From positions 1,054,001 through 1,118,000 of the forward strand of contig CP136491.1 in NCBI GenBank assembly GCA_032768795.1: a DNA stretch of 64,000 nt, written 5' to 3'. Numbering within the stretch: position 1 is the first letter of the stretch; the number at the start of each line of letters is the position of its first letter. Positions 51,601 through 60,900 of this stretch are shown in pieces. The notes under the pieces are model-generated. The model was given only the letters and a program-made list of their open reading frames with translations, did not search any database and was not told where the DNA came from. Made by a program: the position numbers and the translations under genes. Origin of the DNA: Tremella fuciformis (Eukaryota > Basidiomycota > Tremellomycetes > Tremellales > Tremellaceae).

Positions 51601-52965
51601 AGATTCGTCGTGAGAGGGTTCCAACAAGTCTCAGGACGGGATTTTGACAAACTCTTTGCATCGGTCACCCACAAGTCTTCATTCCGCCTATTCCTCACCA
51701 TCGTTAACTACCTCGACTGGGAATGCGACCAAATCGACATCATCGGCGCATTCCTCAAGGCCAATATCGACAAGGACATCTTCATCGAGCCACCAGAAGG
51801 TAGCGACATCGCTGCCGATCACGTCCTGCACCTCCGGAAGTCATTATACGGTCTCCGACAATCACCGCACTTGTTCAACAAGCGCCTCGACGAGTTCCTA
51901 CGGGAGCTAGGCTTCAAACCGACCCTAGCGGACCCATGCATCTACTCGCTGCGACAAGGACACAAGCGGTGCATGATCTCAGTCCATGTTGACGACATGC
52001 TCATAGCCGGCAACGATCGATCAACAATCGACGAGATCAAGCGGAGGATCGACAAGGAACTTGAGTGCAAGGATCAAGGACCGGTCTCATACTTCCTCGG
52101 TATCAACATCTACCGAGACAGGCCAAACAAGAAGATGTACCTATCACAAGAGCACTACATCGAGGCAGTTCTTCAACGCTTCGGTGAAACCGGGAAAGCC
52201 TGCAAGACAATCTTGCCAGACGCAAAGCTCGTCGAGGCTACGCCAAAGGAGGTCGAGGAGGCTCGAGACAAACCGTTTCCTGCACTCGCCGGGTCAATCC
52301 TCTATATCGCCACTATCACCCGACCCGACATCGCCTACGCAGCCTCACTGCTGTGTCGCTTCATAAGCAAATGGTCACTCGCGCATTGGAGGGCCGCAAA
52401 GCACCTACTGAGGTATCTTCGAGGAACCTCGGATCTTGCTCTCACCTTCGATGCTCATGGAGGGAGACGAGCACTGTTGGGATGGGCGGACGCAGACTGG
52501 GGTGGATGTCTCGATACACGCCGATCAACAACTGGCTATATCTTCAACACCTACGGAGGCATCGTATCATGGAAAAGCAGGCGACAACCGACAGTCGCAC
52601 TGTCGACGACACAGGCAGAGCTCCTTGCATCGACAGAAGCGGGCAAAGAGGCAATATGGCTCAGGCAACTATTGAACGACCTCGACCTAGGCATAGATGG
52701 AGCAGTGCCCATCTACAACGACAACAGTGGGGCCATTCAACTGGCCAAACATCAACACGGGTTCAAGTTGAACAAAGCATTCGACATGCGAGCCCAGTGG
52801 ATACGAGAGCATCAAGCTGGTGGACTGCTTGACCTCAAATACACACCAACGGACAGCAATCGAGCCGACATCCTGACCAAGAACCTTTCAGCCGAGAAGA
52901 CGAGACAGCTCCGGCAGTTACTGGGCTTGAGAAGACAAGGAGAAGCAGAGCAGCAGAGTCAATAG
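48664..52965 (+). CDS. Cop1 Gag-Pol polyprotein
   Basis: 1433 aa in a single frame from ATG 48664. Gag (about 1-300) with a CX2H..H..C knuckle-like CIHHPDQGRHSTDEC; protease IIDSGATSPF (Asp about 346); pre-integrase zinc finger (WHKRLGHSN...CMDC, about 481-520); integrase D,D,E (SVDLWGP, RSDQGGEF about 609, NSRVERVH about 643); a linker rich in Asp/Glu/Pro (about 770-890); RT (KWVFTRKIDGD, GAFLKANIDKDIF, YGLRQSPHLF, HVDDMLIAGN about 1109); RNase H (GWADADWGGC; QAELLASTEAGKE). No frameshift is needed, unlike the Gypsy elements. Confidence 0.95.
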   Translation: MPSVQTVKEERKLNGRDNYAQWVREIRVVLGSAGLVPHITKDASAIRALVEARYPVSSPATAAETSKRAVALYEHEKEQSTALSTLYGSLTETVQNKLPSSLIDFENPQPKGLYDHLVTTYGADNGSRLAELWSSIFGETIPENEDPEPHLTAIRSQLAEITSSAITSKLTLEQFANQIGAYAAIRRLPSSYGLLASTFYSGTSSNKIHLDEVIDRVADEHRRRQQKGESVNEMGMLSKSLPKPAGKRCIHHPDQGRHSTDECWKVIGVPKHIQEQRSAKEADRRKKQGGQAGKGMKAREQSESGDDSSSEAKRGSSREIKEEGYYATEIALHAHDNLPSTSIIIDSGATSPFIKDKHLLSHLTKLDKPIKIQIGDGSIVEATHSGRLTFENVWYKNALYVPSFTHNLLSTQRLGPYTGTHWRFSSDSATLVEKGKVILRGKKLGNLWVVDDTPVRTTSRIHRALQARENTEAEDNRLLTWHKRLGHSNMRKVWELGKEGKLGAKWTGLFRRVECMDCLKGKATRSASLPNPRRAGKPLVEVSVDLWGPATVQSREGFQYFLTCYDDHSKFVQAIPIKKKSDAAEALQDYIKLAENQLDRTVKTIRSDQGGEFTSKEFSHWCKSKGIEHTLTPTDAHNQNSRVERVHLTILNDIRTCLADSNLSSQFWVDALRYVVFTRNRLPDSQGKIPVALFRPHHDIDIRYEGMQPFGQHCIYRVVSPASKLDERGQCGRLLGYTEGSWGYKVLTQTNRVIASRDVTFITGKKTTPRSDEPRRILEPPQPEPRQASTSLDEDDDTSIELNEIVEAGEAPEEEEQREEMDDIPPQAVPRQGRGWANEYIREDAPSPEPNPDDGPEDPDRRLNQPIEADADEPRRSGRLAGQEPSHHPLHDIDMDYNRVAIEHALSAQSLTNPQSYTEACRAADWEEWNRAMDEEMTKMEKYGVWEKVPRENHRTLTGKWVFTRKIDGDTGKASQYKARFVVRGFQQVSGRDFDKLFASVTHKSSFRLFLTIVNYLDWECDQIDIIGAFLKANIDKDIFIEPPEGSDIAADHVLHLRKSLYGLRQSPHLFNKRLDEFLRELGFKPTLADPCIYSLRQGHKRCMISVHVDDMLIAGNDRSTIDEIKRRIDKELECKDQGPVSYFLGINIYRDRPNKKMYLSQEHYIEAVLQRFGETGKACKTILPDAKLVEATPKEVEEARDKPFPALAGSILYIATITRPDIAYAASLLCRFISKWSLAHWRAAKHLLRYLRGTSDLALTFDAHGGRRALLGWADADWGGCLDTRRSTTGYIFNTYGGIVSWKSRRQPTVALSTTQAELLASTEAGKEAIWLRQLLNDLDLGIDGAVPIYNDNSGAIQLAKHQHGFKLNKAFDMRAQWIREHQAGGLLDLKYTPTDSNRADILTKNLSAEKTRQLRQLLGLRRQGEAEQQSQ

Positions 52966-52984
52966 ACATGCTCGCAAGGGGAGG

Positions 52985-53302
52985 CGACGGAAATAGGTGG
53001 TACGCTCACATGAGCTTGACTCATCTTCGAGTAACCTCGTCGAGGCTACTCGATCCTCGACGAGGTTGTGCCTCGACGAGGTTCACCCTCGACGAGGCAG
53101 AGAAGCTGCCACCAACGATAACTCCGCTTATAACGCCGACACCCTCGACGACCTTGTAGAATGCCGCCGCCTGTTGCCCTCCTCATCACTCATAGCAAGT
53201 GCTGAGCGGGCAACAGGTAAGTCCGAATGCATCACTCATAGCAAGTGCTGAGCGGGCAACAGGTGACCGGAATCCCATTGCCTCAGAGCTAAGATTCCGT
53301 CG
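52985..53302 (+). repeat. Cop1 3' LTR
   Basis: 318 bp. CCTCGWCGAGG palindromes lie at 53035-53045, 53055-53065, 53071-53081 and 53087-53097; TATA-like CTTATAAC at 53127-53134. Confidence 0.93.
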
Positions 53303-53454
53303 CTGGGATCCAGAACGGTGCTGTGCTATTCTATGAGACCGAATCTAATGGAGATTCCACTGGTAAAATGCCAGAGGAGCGCGCAAGAAGCTGGAGTCAG
53401 CAATTTACCTTCTTCCGTAGAGCTGTTTGCATGGAAGGCCCCCCACTCAACTAA

Positions 53455-54253
53455 ATTCACTCTCACCTTGCAATCTGTCTGTCAAAAGGAATGCTACAAG
53501 TGGGTTTTCCAAATCAAGCACTTATTGACACCAGTGTTGATAAATGAACTCCTTTTAAACACAACATGGTCTCACTACTCCTGTTCAATTACAAAGCTGT
53601 GTCTGGTATCAACCAATCTTGTCCACTCACACTGTTGACACTCCCTCAGTGCATACTCAACTGATCGGTGGCGGTCAACAAATCCTGGTTCCTCCATGAG
53701 CCATTATAAAAGCCCCCTCTCTCTGTGGACTAGGAGTGACTGAAGCCTCTGAAACCTGCAAAGTCCTCAAAAATCTCAAAATCACCATCTGTATCAGAAC
53801 CAACTCTTCATATAGCCGCCTTGTTTGCATGGTTGACCATACTGATTGTGCAATGCTGATCTCCCATGGTATATGTTCAACAAATCAAGAACACTTTCAG
53901 TATATGTCCACACTCCGAACTCACCCACCGTCACTCATGATCTCCTGGTTGATGACATGCATGGTCCAAGCAAATCAGATGTAAATCAGCCTCACATCGG
54001 ATTCTGACCTTATTCATTTGCCATCTGTAAATTAGATCAATCCCACATGTATCACCATGTCAATAATGTCATGACAAAGCCCGCCAACAACCAGCGAACA
54101 TAACCTGTGCGCTTGGTGCACTTGGTGTGTGGTCTCTACCCCTTGTGCAGTCATGTGCCCGTGTGTCATGTTGACCACGCCTCCATGATCACCAGCCCAA
54201 ACCTATGACCTGTGTCTCAGCCCAGCACGCCTGTGGTGCACATGAAAAATTTG
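53455..54253. other. POPL-2 3' flank
   Basis: AT-richer sequence. CATTATAAAAGC near 53702 is a good TATA box, but the short frame after it (about 53736-53984) has no motif and no ATG at a convincing place. A CACGCCTCCATGATCA block near 54178 recurs near 10924 and 42583 (reverse), suggesting an old dispersed repeat. Confidence 0.4.
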
Positions 54254-55010
54254 TGTAAAGGTTCAGGTCAGCTGTGTAGAGAAACAGCTTACCTTCTTCC
54301 TAACATATAATTAAGCCAGCCTCTGTCTGTAAGACTGATAGCTGTGTTGGGTTCCTTTGCGATAGTCAATGTCACACAGAGCAACACTAGTAAGTAAGTC
54401 AGTTAGGAAAAGTAGAGGGCAGAGCCAAGACTCTGAGAGAGAGAGGAGTAGAGAGGAGTGGGGAGTCGGGAGTGAGAGGAATAGAAGAAGAGGAGGTGAT
54501 GATGGGTTCTCTCTCTCAGGCCTGGTTTATATACATGAAAGTCAGGCTGAGGAATCTACGGAGTACGTACGGTGTACGTACGATATTGTGGCGCGGCTGA
54601 GAAGTACAGAAGGAGAATCTACTACAAGAGGAAACTATTCTACGGGAGACACGGGGAGGAAACGGGCGTGGCTTGAGGGTCTGCTACGGATTGTCCAGAC
54701 ATCAGCCGTATTAGTGTGAGTGGAGCACGATTGTCGAATGGTGCAGGATCAGGCATGAGAGCTGAGGATCATAGGTCGGATGGTGTGTCGGGTGAGGTCG
54801 TATTGTATCGTAGATGGGTCCGAGGTGAGCCAGGCTGTGCTTTGGGCATCAGGCCTGAGGATGGTGGGTCGGATACGGCGTCGGGTGTACTCGTGGGGAT
54901 GTCGGTTGATGTCGGATTGAATGTCGGCTGAGGGGCAAAGGCAGAGGCCGTAGGGCTTTCTCCCAGTCATGTAGGGGACAGGCAGAACGTCAGAGGGGCG
55001 GTCCACTACA
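54254..55010. repeat. Solo LTR, family Y, second copy
   Basis: 757 bp, perfect duplication ATTTG at 54249-54253 and 55011-55015. Same length as the copy at 1964. Confidence 0.87.
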
Positions 55011-55055
55011 ATTTGTCACTGCTTGGTGCCCTTGACAAGCCTCAAGTAGCCTTGG

Positions 55056-55571
55056 TGTCACGACAGATGTAGGGAGAGCACATGGAAGCCACGTGGGGAG
55101 ACGGAGCTTGGACTCGTTGATTCAACGCATCAATCGCCAAGCTCACCGAGGGACGACGGATACTTAAGAAGACTGGGCGCGTGATACGTTCTGTAGTCTT
55201 CTCCCAATTGGTGTTCTCTGCAGACACGTAGACTGCCTGCTCCGTCTCGTTGCTTGGCCTGCCAGCAACACCGAGTCCCCGCCAAGTTCCCTCCTCTATC
55301 TCTCCCAACTCGCTCTTGCTTGTTGAGTTCTTTTTCCCGCTCGCCGAGTTTGACGAGTCCCTCGCCGCACCCCTCACTCAACCCGTTTCACCTCTTCAAG
55401 CTCAGCAAGCCCCTCGCCAAGCTTCTCACCCACCTTGTTCAGCTCCTTGAGCTCGGCGAGGGACCCTCGCCGAGCTCCTCGCTCATACCTGTCGATTTCA
55501 ACGAGTCCCACGCCAAATGTTTGGTGTACGTGCCCGCTGGGCCCTGGACAGAGAAGGCGGTCGCCGTGACA
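55056..55571 (+). repeat. Solo LTR, Gyp2 family
   Basis: 516 bp, perfect duplication CTTGG (55051-55055 and 55572-55576). Several TCG to TTG changes against the Gyp2 LTR (CTCTTGCTTGTTGAG where the intact LTR has CTCGCGCTCGTCGAG). Confidence 0.87.
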
Positions 55572-55576
55572 CTTGG

Positions 55577-55899
55577 CAACTTGAGCGCTTGAGTCTTTCG
55601 GTAATATTTCAAGGAGAAGCCCGAGGCGGCGCAGAGAGGGATACAGATATTATATATACAAGCTCACACCCATACACTGTCCTTAGCAGTGCGTTGAGTC
55701 CCATGAATAGAGAATAGCGTCGCAGCGGTATTTGTTGTCAAAGCACAAGAGGCTGTAGAATACGCCTTCTTGTGGAGAACAGCGACAGACCAACAGAGAA
55801 CAGGTGTGAGAGGGCATATCAGTCCGACGACTGGCTTGACCCCATGACACCAATCCTTGTCAACACTTGCTGAGACTCTTCGAGTTGTTCGAGCCCTTG
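55577..55899 (-). repeat. Repeat W, second copy
   Basis: Reverse-oriented relative of 28208-28437, with TATTATATATACAAGC and the GAGAAGCCCGAGGCGGCGCAGAG block. Edges are not clear. Confidence 0.5.
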
Positions 55900-57100
55900 T
55901 GTCACAACGGCCATGTCCTCGACCACCTATGCACGTGACCGACACTGTCAGGAACCCGACACGGCATCCTGACCATGAGACTATCACAAGGCAACTTCCG
56001 ACGGAAACATCCAAAGGATCCTACGAACCAAGGAACATGAGTACGGCGGAACCGTCACTATTAGTCACAAACAACTACGACTTACTCTTGAAGAGGCTGG
56101 AACAATCTGGAGAACGATAGAAGGATGTATCTCAGTCTTCCATCGGCCGAGTTGAGATAGGAACGCACACAAGGGAAGAGTCAGGTCCACAATAACGGAG
56201 GATAGAGTTATCTCACAGTCAGGGCCACGGGACGGAGACCAAGGACGATAAGAACAACAACGGGCACGCAAAGAGATTAGATGCAAGCCAGTGCGGAGAG
56301 AAGACGATAGAAGAGAAGAGAGACGACGAGAGAATACTAGAGAGTATTGGGAACGAGTAAAAACGACTAGGAGAACGATGGAACAATCCACAAGAGACGA
56401 TGCTAGAAGAACCAGAGAGAGAACGGACGAAAGCAAGTGGATACTTAAGAAGGAAGATCGCAGAGGAAGTTCCTCAGCGATCTAGTTAACTAGTCCTCTA
56501 GATAGAACGTCTACTTAGAGAATCGACCGTACCAGTGACGAGAGATAGATAAGTGAAGTGAGTTTTGATCACTCCTCACCCAGCTTGGTTCCACTCTACT
56601 CTTGTTCGTTACTATCTGTTACGAATAGTCATTGATAGTCAGCAGCTTGAACCGATAGATTGATTTAGGTGAGCTTTAGTTGGATCTAAAATAGGTCACC
56701 GGGTACAGGTCAGACAGACACCTCTCACGTGGCCGACACGTGACCTACCTTGGGCTGGAGACCCTCGACGAGGGAGTAGATGTTGGATGAACGCGCAATG
56801 ACAGGAAGCAGGCGCAGAGTCATATAGGATGCCCCGGGCGCCCGTCGTAGTTCTTCAGCACTCTCTGATTGAGTCTCATGGAGCACCATTGACAATCTCA
56901 CTCTCTCGTGGCATGCAGCGTGCACTCACGCTGTATCATTGACGACCTTGTTACCTCAACAACCTTGTAACCTCGACAAGGATCCAACCTCGACGAGAAT
57001 CCTACCTCGACATCCTCGTTTCTACCCCTTTATCCTTTATTCCTGACTCTGATATTGTGCGAGAGGGCCTCTGCCAACGGGAGAGCGCAGCATCGTGACA
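55900..57100. repeat. Solo LTR, family Z, third copy, split by family X
   Basis: TGTCACAACGG...CATCGTGACA, duplication CCTTG at 55895-55899 and 57101-57105. Without the nested X LTR and its duplication it is 425 bp, near the 435 bp of the first copy. Confidence 0.85.
55946..56716. repeat. Solo LTR, family X, nested in family Z
   Basis: 771 bp, TGTCAGGAA...GTCAGACA, duplication GACAC at 55941-55945 and 56717-56721. Homologous to 2872-3643 over its length. Confidence 0.87.
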
Positions 57101-57917
57101 CCTTGCTCTCGCCACTTCTCCTGGCCTCCCACAGCCTCACCAACGTCAGAGCCTTGGTCACGTAGTGACGGGCGCTGTGACGGATACAAAGAGGTATCGT
57201 GACAGTACTGACCTCTTAGTAAGAGAACAATAGGTGTGATAAGATGTGATGTGTGACTGTGTCTGCAGCTTGATCGAAGAGGAAGTTGAGTGACAGCCAG
57301 GATTCTGTGGCAGCTGGTCTTTTATGGTGCGTCGAGGCATTGATTGAAAGGCTCCTCGGTTCACGCAAACGTCCAGAAAGCCGTAGCATATTGCTTGTCG
57401 CAGGGTGGCGTAAGCGGAAACAGCCCCTCACATCATGATACAGGAGGAGGCAGGAAATCCCGGACTAAGAGGTCTTGGAAACTTCCCGCGGTGGACGGGA
57501 TTGCGAGTTGGGATTCATTGGTGCTTTGTGTCAAGTGTCATGACCCCTCGATGCCAGCCTCGACGACGTTTCTAACATCTGGATGTCCGGCGACCTTGGC
57601 CAGAACATTCTGCGAGTCATGCTTACTCGAAATAACATCGCTCAGGTCGAGATGACCGGATACTCCGTACAGAATCTGATGGGTTGTGACAAGGTGGTCG
57701 GTGAAGTCCTCTGTGGGTGAAGTCAACTCGAACTTCCTGGGGATACATGGAAGAGACTGGCCCAGTGTAAAAGGTACATCCGCTGCTAGATATAAACTAG
57801 ACTGCCTGCTGCTTGCCCGCTTCATCAGGACACTCTATGGATGTGTCCCGCCACATGCACCCCTGGTGGACTTCCAACACTATGACCCTTTGCCTCCCCT
57901 TCTTGACGACACTGGAA
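57101..57917. other. 3' flank of the kinase gene
   Basis: Nothing I can assign as a gene. TGTGACGG...ATCGTGACA at 57177-57203 looks like a tiny LTR-end remnant. The minus-strand frame 57538-57825 has no motif. Confidence 0.4.
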
Positions 57918-60900
57918 CTAATGGAACAACTTCTTCTTTGGCTTTTCTTCCGGTACGACTTTGATATGCGTATGTTTGCTCGGTTTCCCAGGGTGGTGAC
58001 TGCAGCATTCGATCGATTTGACCCATTCGTCCCCATCATCATCATCTCCATCGTCCATTCCCGTGATCTCCTTGGGCGGGGCGCCAAGTGCGCCACCGCA
58101 CTCTGGGCTGCCACATGAACACATCATGTCGTCTTTGCCCCGACCGACGAGCAGATCGCTGAGTGTACATCGAATGCTCGGCTCGACCGCAAGCATGCGC
58201 ATGATGGCCGATCGTGACTCACGCGGCAAGAGACGGAAGATACTCTCGGCGCCTCCGGAAGTGAATGTCCGAGTGGAGGAGATAGACGCCGCACGTTCTC
58301 TGCGGGCTTGCTGCTCTTGCCGAGAGACGGTCTTGTGGGCCATCTCCGGTACCTCGTCAATAGCCGACTCGGCGAGGTTGGAAGCAGACTGCGTTGCAGC
58401 AGAAGGGTGAAGCGGGGACGACACAGCGCGATTGCGGCCGCCCTGGGTCTGCCCAGGGGCATAGTCAACCGTAAGACGATCGCGAGCAGGCGAAGGCTGG
58501 ACAGGCGCAGTTCCTTGACGTTTACTAGGCGTGCTGTTGGACGCCGAGGAGAAGTCCGGAAGCCTTGTCGCAGGCTGGGAAACGGCCGAGTCGCTCCGTC
58601 TCGGGAAATACTTGTCGGAAGGATCCTGATGGGCTCCTGGGCTGTCGTGCAGGGTAAGGCGAGCGAGATGAGGTGTTGCCGCGTTATCCTCAGATTCGGT
58701 CGATCCGTCCGAGGCGGACACGCTGCCCTGTTGACTCGGCAACGGCCGTTCGGGCGATCCGTTTCCGTGCCTGTCAACAGCAGTGCTTGCAGTCGAAGTG
58801 ATGGAAGGCGTTCGGAACGGCAAGCTGCTGGATCCATCTGGTAACAGACCATGTGCGCCTCCCATCTTATTCCACATTCCTTCGGCACCATTGGCGATGC
58901 TCGGAGCAGGTGTAGGGACAGGCGCCTTGCGACACAACTCGGGGTGTGTGTTGACATAGAGACGGTAAGACATGTCCGTCTTGTAGTCGGGGATCTTCCA
59001 GGGGAACCGCCGAAGGACCATGCACATGAAAATGATAGCCACAGACCACACGTCGGTGAGACGCGGGTCGTACTGGTCTTTGCTGAGAACTTCCGGAGCG
59101 AGGTAAGGATCTGAGCCGACGACGCCTGAAGCAGGAATTTGGTGCTTGCCCGGGTAGTGGAAGACGGTAGCGGTACCAAAGTCGATCAATTTGACGATAT
59201 TGTCAGACGTCATAACGCAATTGTCGAGTTTCAAGTCTCGGTGCGCCAGACCCATGGCGTGCAGGTAGTTGACACCATCCACGATTTGTCGGAAGACACA
59301 GTATATCTCTGGTCGCGACATTTTGCCGGACATAACGACGGAGAACAGGTCGTACGGAGCATACTCCATGATCTGCAAGTCAGCTTTGTCCCCAGAGTGC
59401 AGCTCCAGAACGCACCTCGTAGAAGTGACCATGATCATTGACGATGTCCACCGTTTCTATCACGTTGATGTGCCTCAGAGTGACGCCGACGCAAAACTCG
59501 GCGGTCACCTTCCGTTGGTACTCCTTCTCAGATTCTCCCTGTCGACGCGGCCTGAACTCCTTGACAGCGTAGGTCGTGCCGCCTTGCTTCTGGGCAGCCT
59601 TGATCAATCTGACCGTCCCGCCGGCACCACTGCCGAGGACTTTGCCCCACTTGCCATACTTTTTGGACAGATGAGCATGCGTGGCCTCGTGGAGCGAAGG
59701 ATGAGTGAGAGCGACCACGGGGTACGGGACACCGGGGTATTCGGCGGCGTTCTTCGGCGTGGCGATACCGGGGGTGCTCGAGGGGGTGTGAGTAGGGGAA
59801 GGTCCCTGCGAGCCGGGTTGTGACGGAACATGATGAGAAGTATGGGTGGGTTCTGCTTCGCTCATCATGAGGGTAGACGTGCGAGACGGAGCCGCGGACG
59901 AGACGACGGACGCGGTCGGAGTCGTCTTTTCCTTCTTGTCCTTCTTTTTCTTGTCCTTGTCGTGATGGTGACCGAAGAAGCTGGCGAGCGAAGAGTGGGA
60001 CTTTTCCCCTTCGTTGTCGCGATGGTGGTGCCTCATGAAGCCCATGAGATGAGCCGAATGAGCCCCGTGATCCTTTTCTTTGTGAGCCGCCGGCATCATC
60101 GAGGCGTGAGAATTTTCGTGTGTCATCGGAGTGTGTGCGCCAGTAGCTTGTCCGCTCGGAGGGAGCGCGGCCAGTCCGTTGAAGGAGGACCCTCTTCTCT
60201 GCATGGCTGGCGTGGCCGCTCCGTGAGTGGGAGAGCCTGGTGTAGACGGTCCCGGAGTTTCATTCATGTGCTGACTCATGGCTTGCGCTGCGACCGACTG
60301 AGGATGAGGCGTGTGGTGCTTGTCGGTCCTGTGTTTATCGTTGTGCCCGCTGACGTGGTGATTCAAGAACCGACGTAGGTCGTGCAGAGCACCGTGGTGG
60401 TGCTTCGGATGCCGAGTCGCGTTCGGAGACTGGTGAGGCGAGCTAGGAGCGGTCTTTGCACCGAGGATGCCGCCAGCTACACGGAGTGCATCGTCCGTCT
60501 GAGGTCCTGGCGATGGGGCGGGACTTCGACCGTCTGCGGGTGTCGCAGGGGTAAAAGCAAGCATGGACGGGACATGATTGCGATGGGGCACGTAGTCTGC
60601 GCCGCGACTGGAGGGCGAGGCGTCTCGGGGCGGGACGGAAGGTGATCTAGACGGAGGCTAGTGGGGGCGTCAGCATTGATCCTTTCACAGTATCGATCGT
60701 GAGAGAAACGAGCCGAGATGCGATGGAGGTGGACAGAAAGAAGGCCAGCCACTGCGTACTATTCGACGGATCTTTGGGAGAGGCGCGGTGGGCAATTGAA
60801 AGAAAGCTGGGCGTTTGGTCACGCCATCTCGAGGAGACGATTGCTCCAACCGAGGCGTAGGACGCCACGATCGACGGGGCGTATTCATCTGCAGCGGTGC

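Larger units (their letters stand above)
48249..53302 (+). mobile_element. Cop1: complete Ty1/Copia element, 5054 bp
   Basis: 318-bp LTRs at 48249-48566 and 52985-53302 differing at two bases I can see; perfect duplication CTGGG at 48244-48248 and 53303-53307. The LTRs start CGACGGAA and end TTCCGTCG, an 8-bp inverted repeat, not TG...CA. PBS follows the 5' LTR directly and the purine tract AAGGGGAGG precedes the 3' LTR directly, which independently fixes these ends. One intact polyprotein: probably young and possibly active. Confidence 0.95.
43920..53454 (+). pseudogene. Second prolyl-oligopeptidase-like gene (POPL-2), cut by two Copia insertions
   Basis: Coding pieces are 43920-45752, 48046-48248 and 53308-53454. 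The first runs from ATG 43920 through the propeller and into the hydrolase half (EWLAKGGSVVHCDIRGGGG). The nucleophile block is GWGWEG, with Gly (residue about 551) at the Ser position, as in POPL-1. After ANMITYFP the homologous frame shifts by one base at a C run near 45610, giving HNFAAVHLQHPIIDL. The middle piece carries TTSSTDTYNHPGHARKF (catalytic Asp kept); the last carries YETESNGDSTG with no His. Across both insertion points the reading frame is otherwise continuous once each target duplication is counted once. It was thus nearly intact when hit. Confidence 0.88.

Noticed and set aside
57177..57203. TGTGACGG...ATCGTGACA as a complete small element
   Set aside because: Only 27 bp and no duplication; at most an LTR-end remnant.
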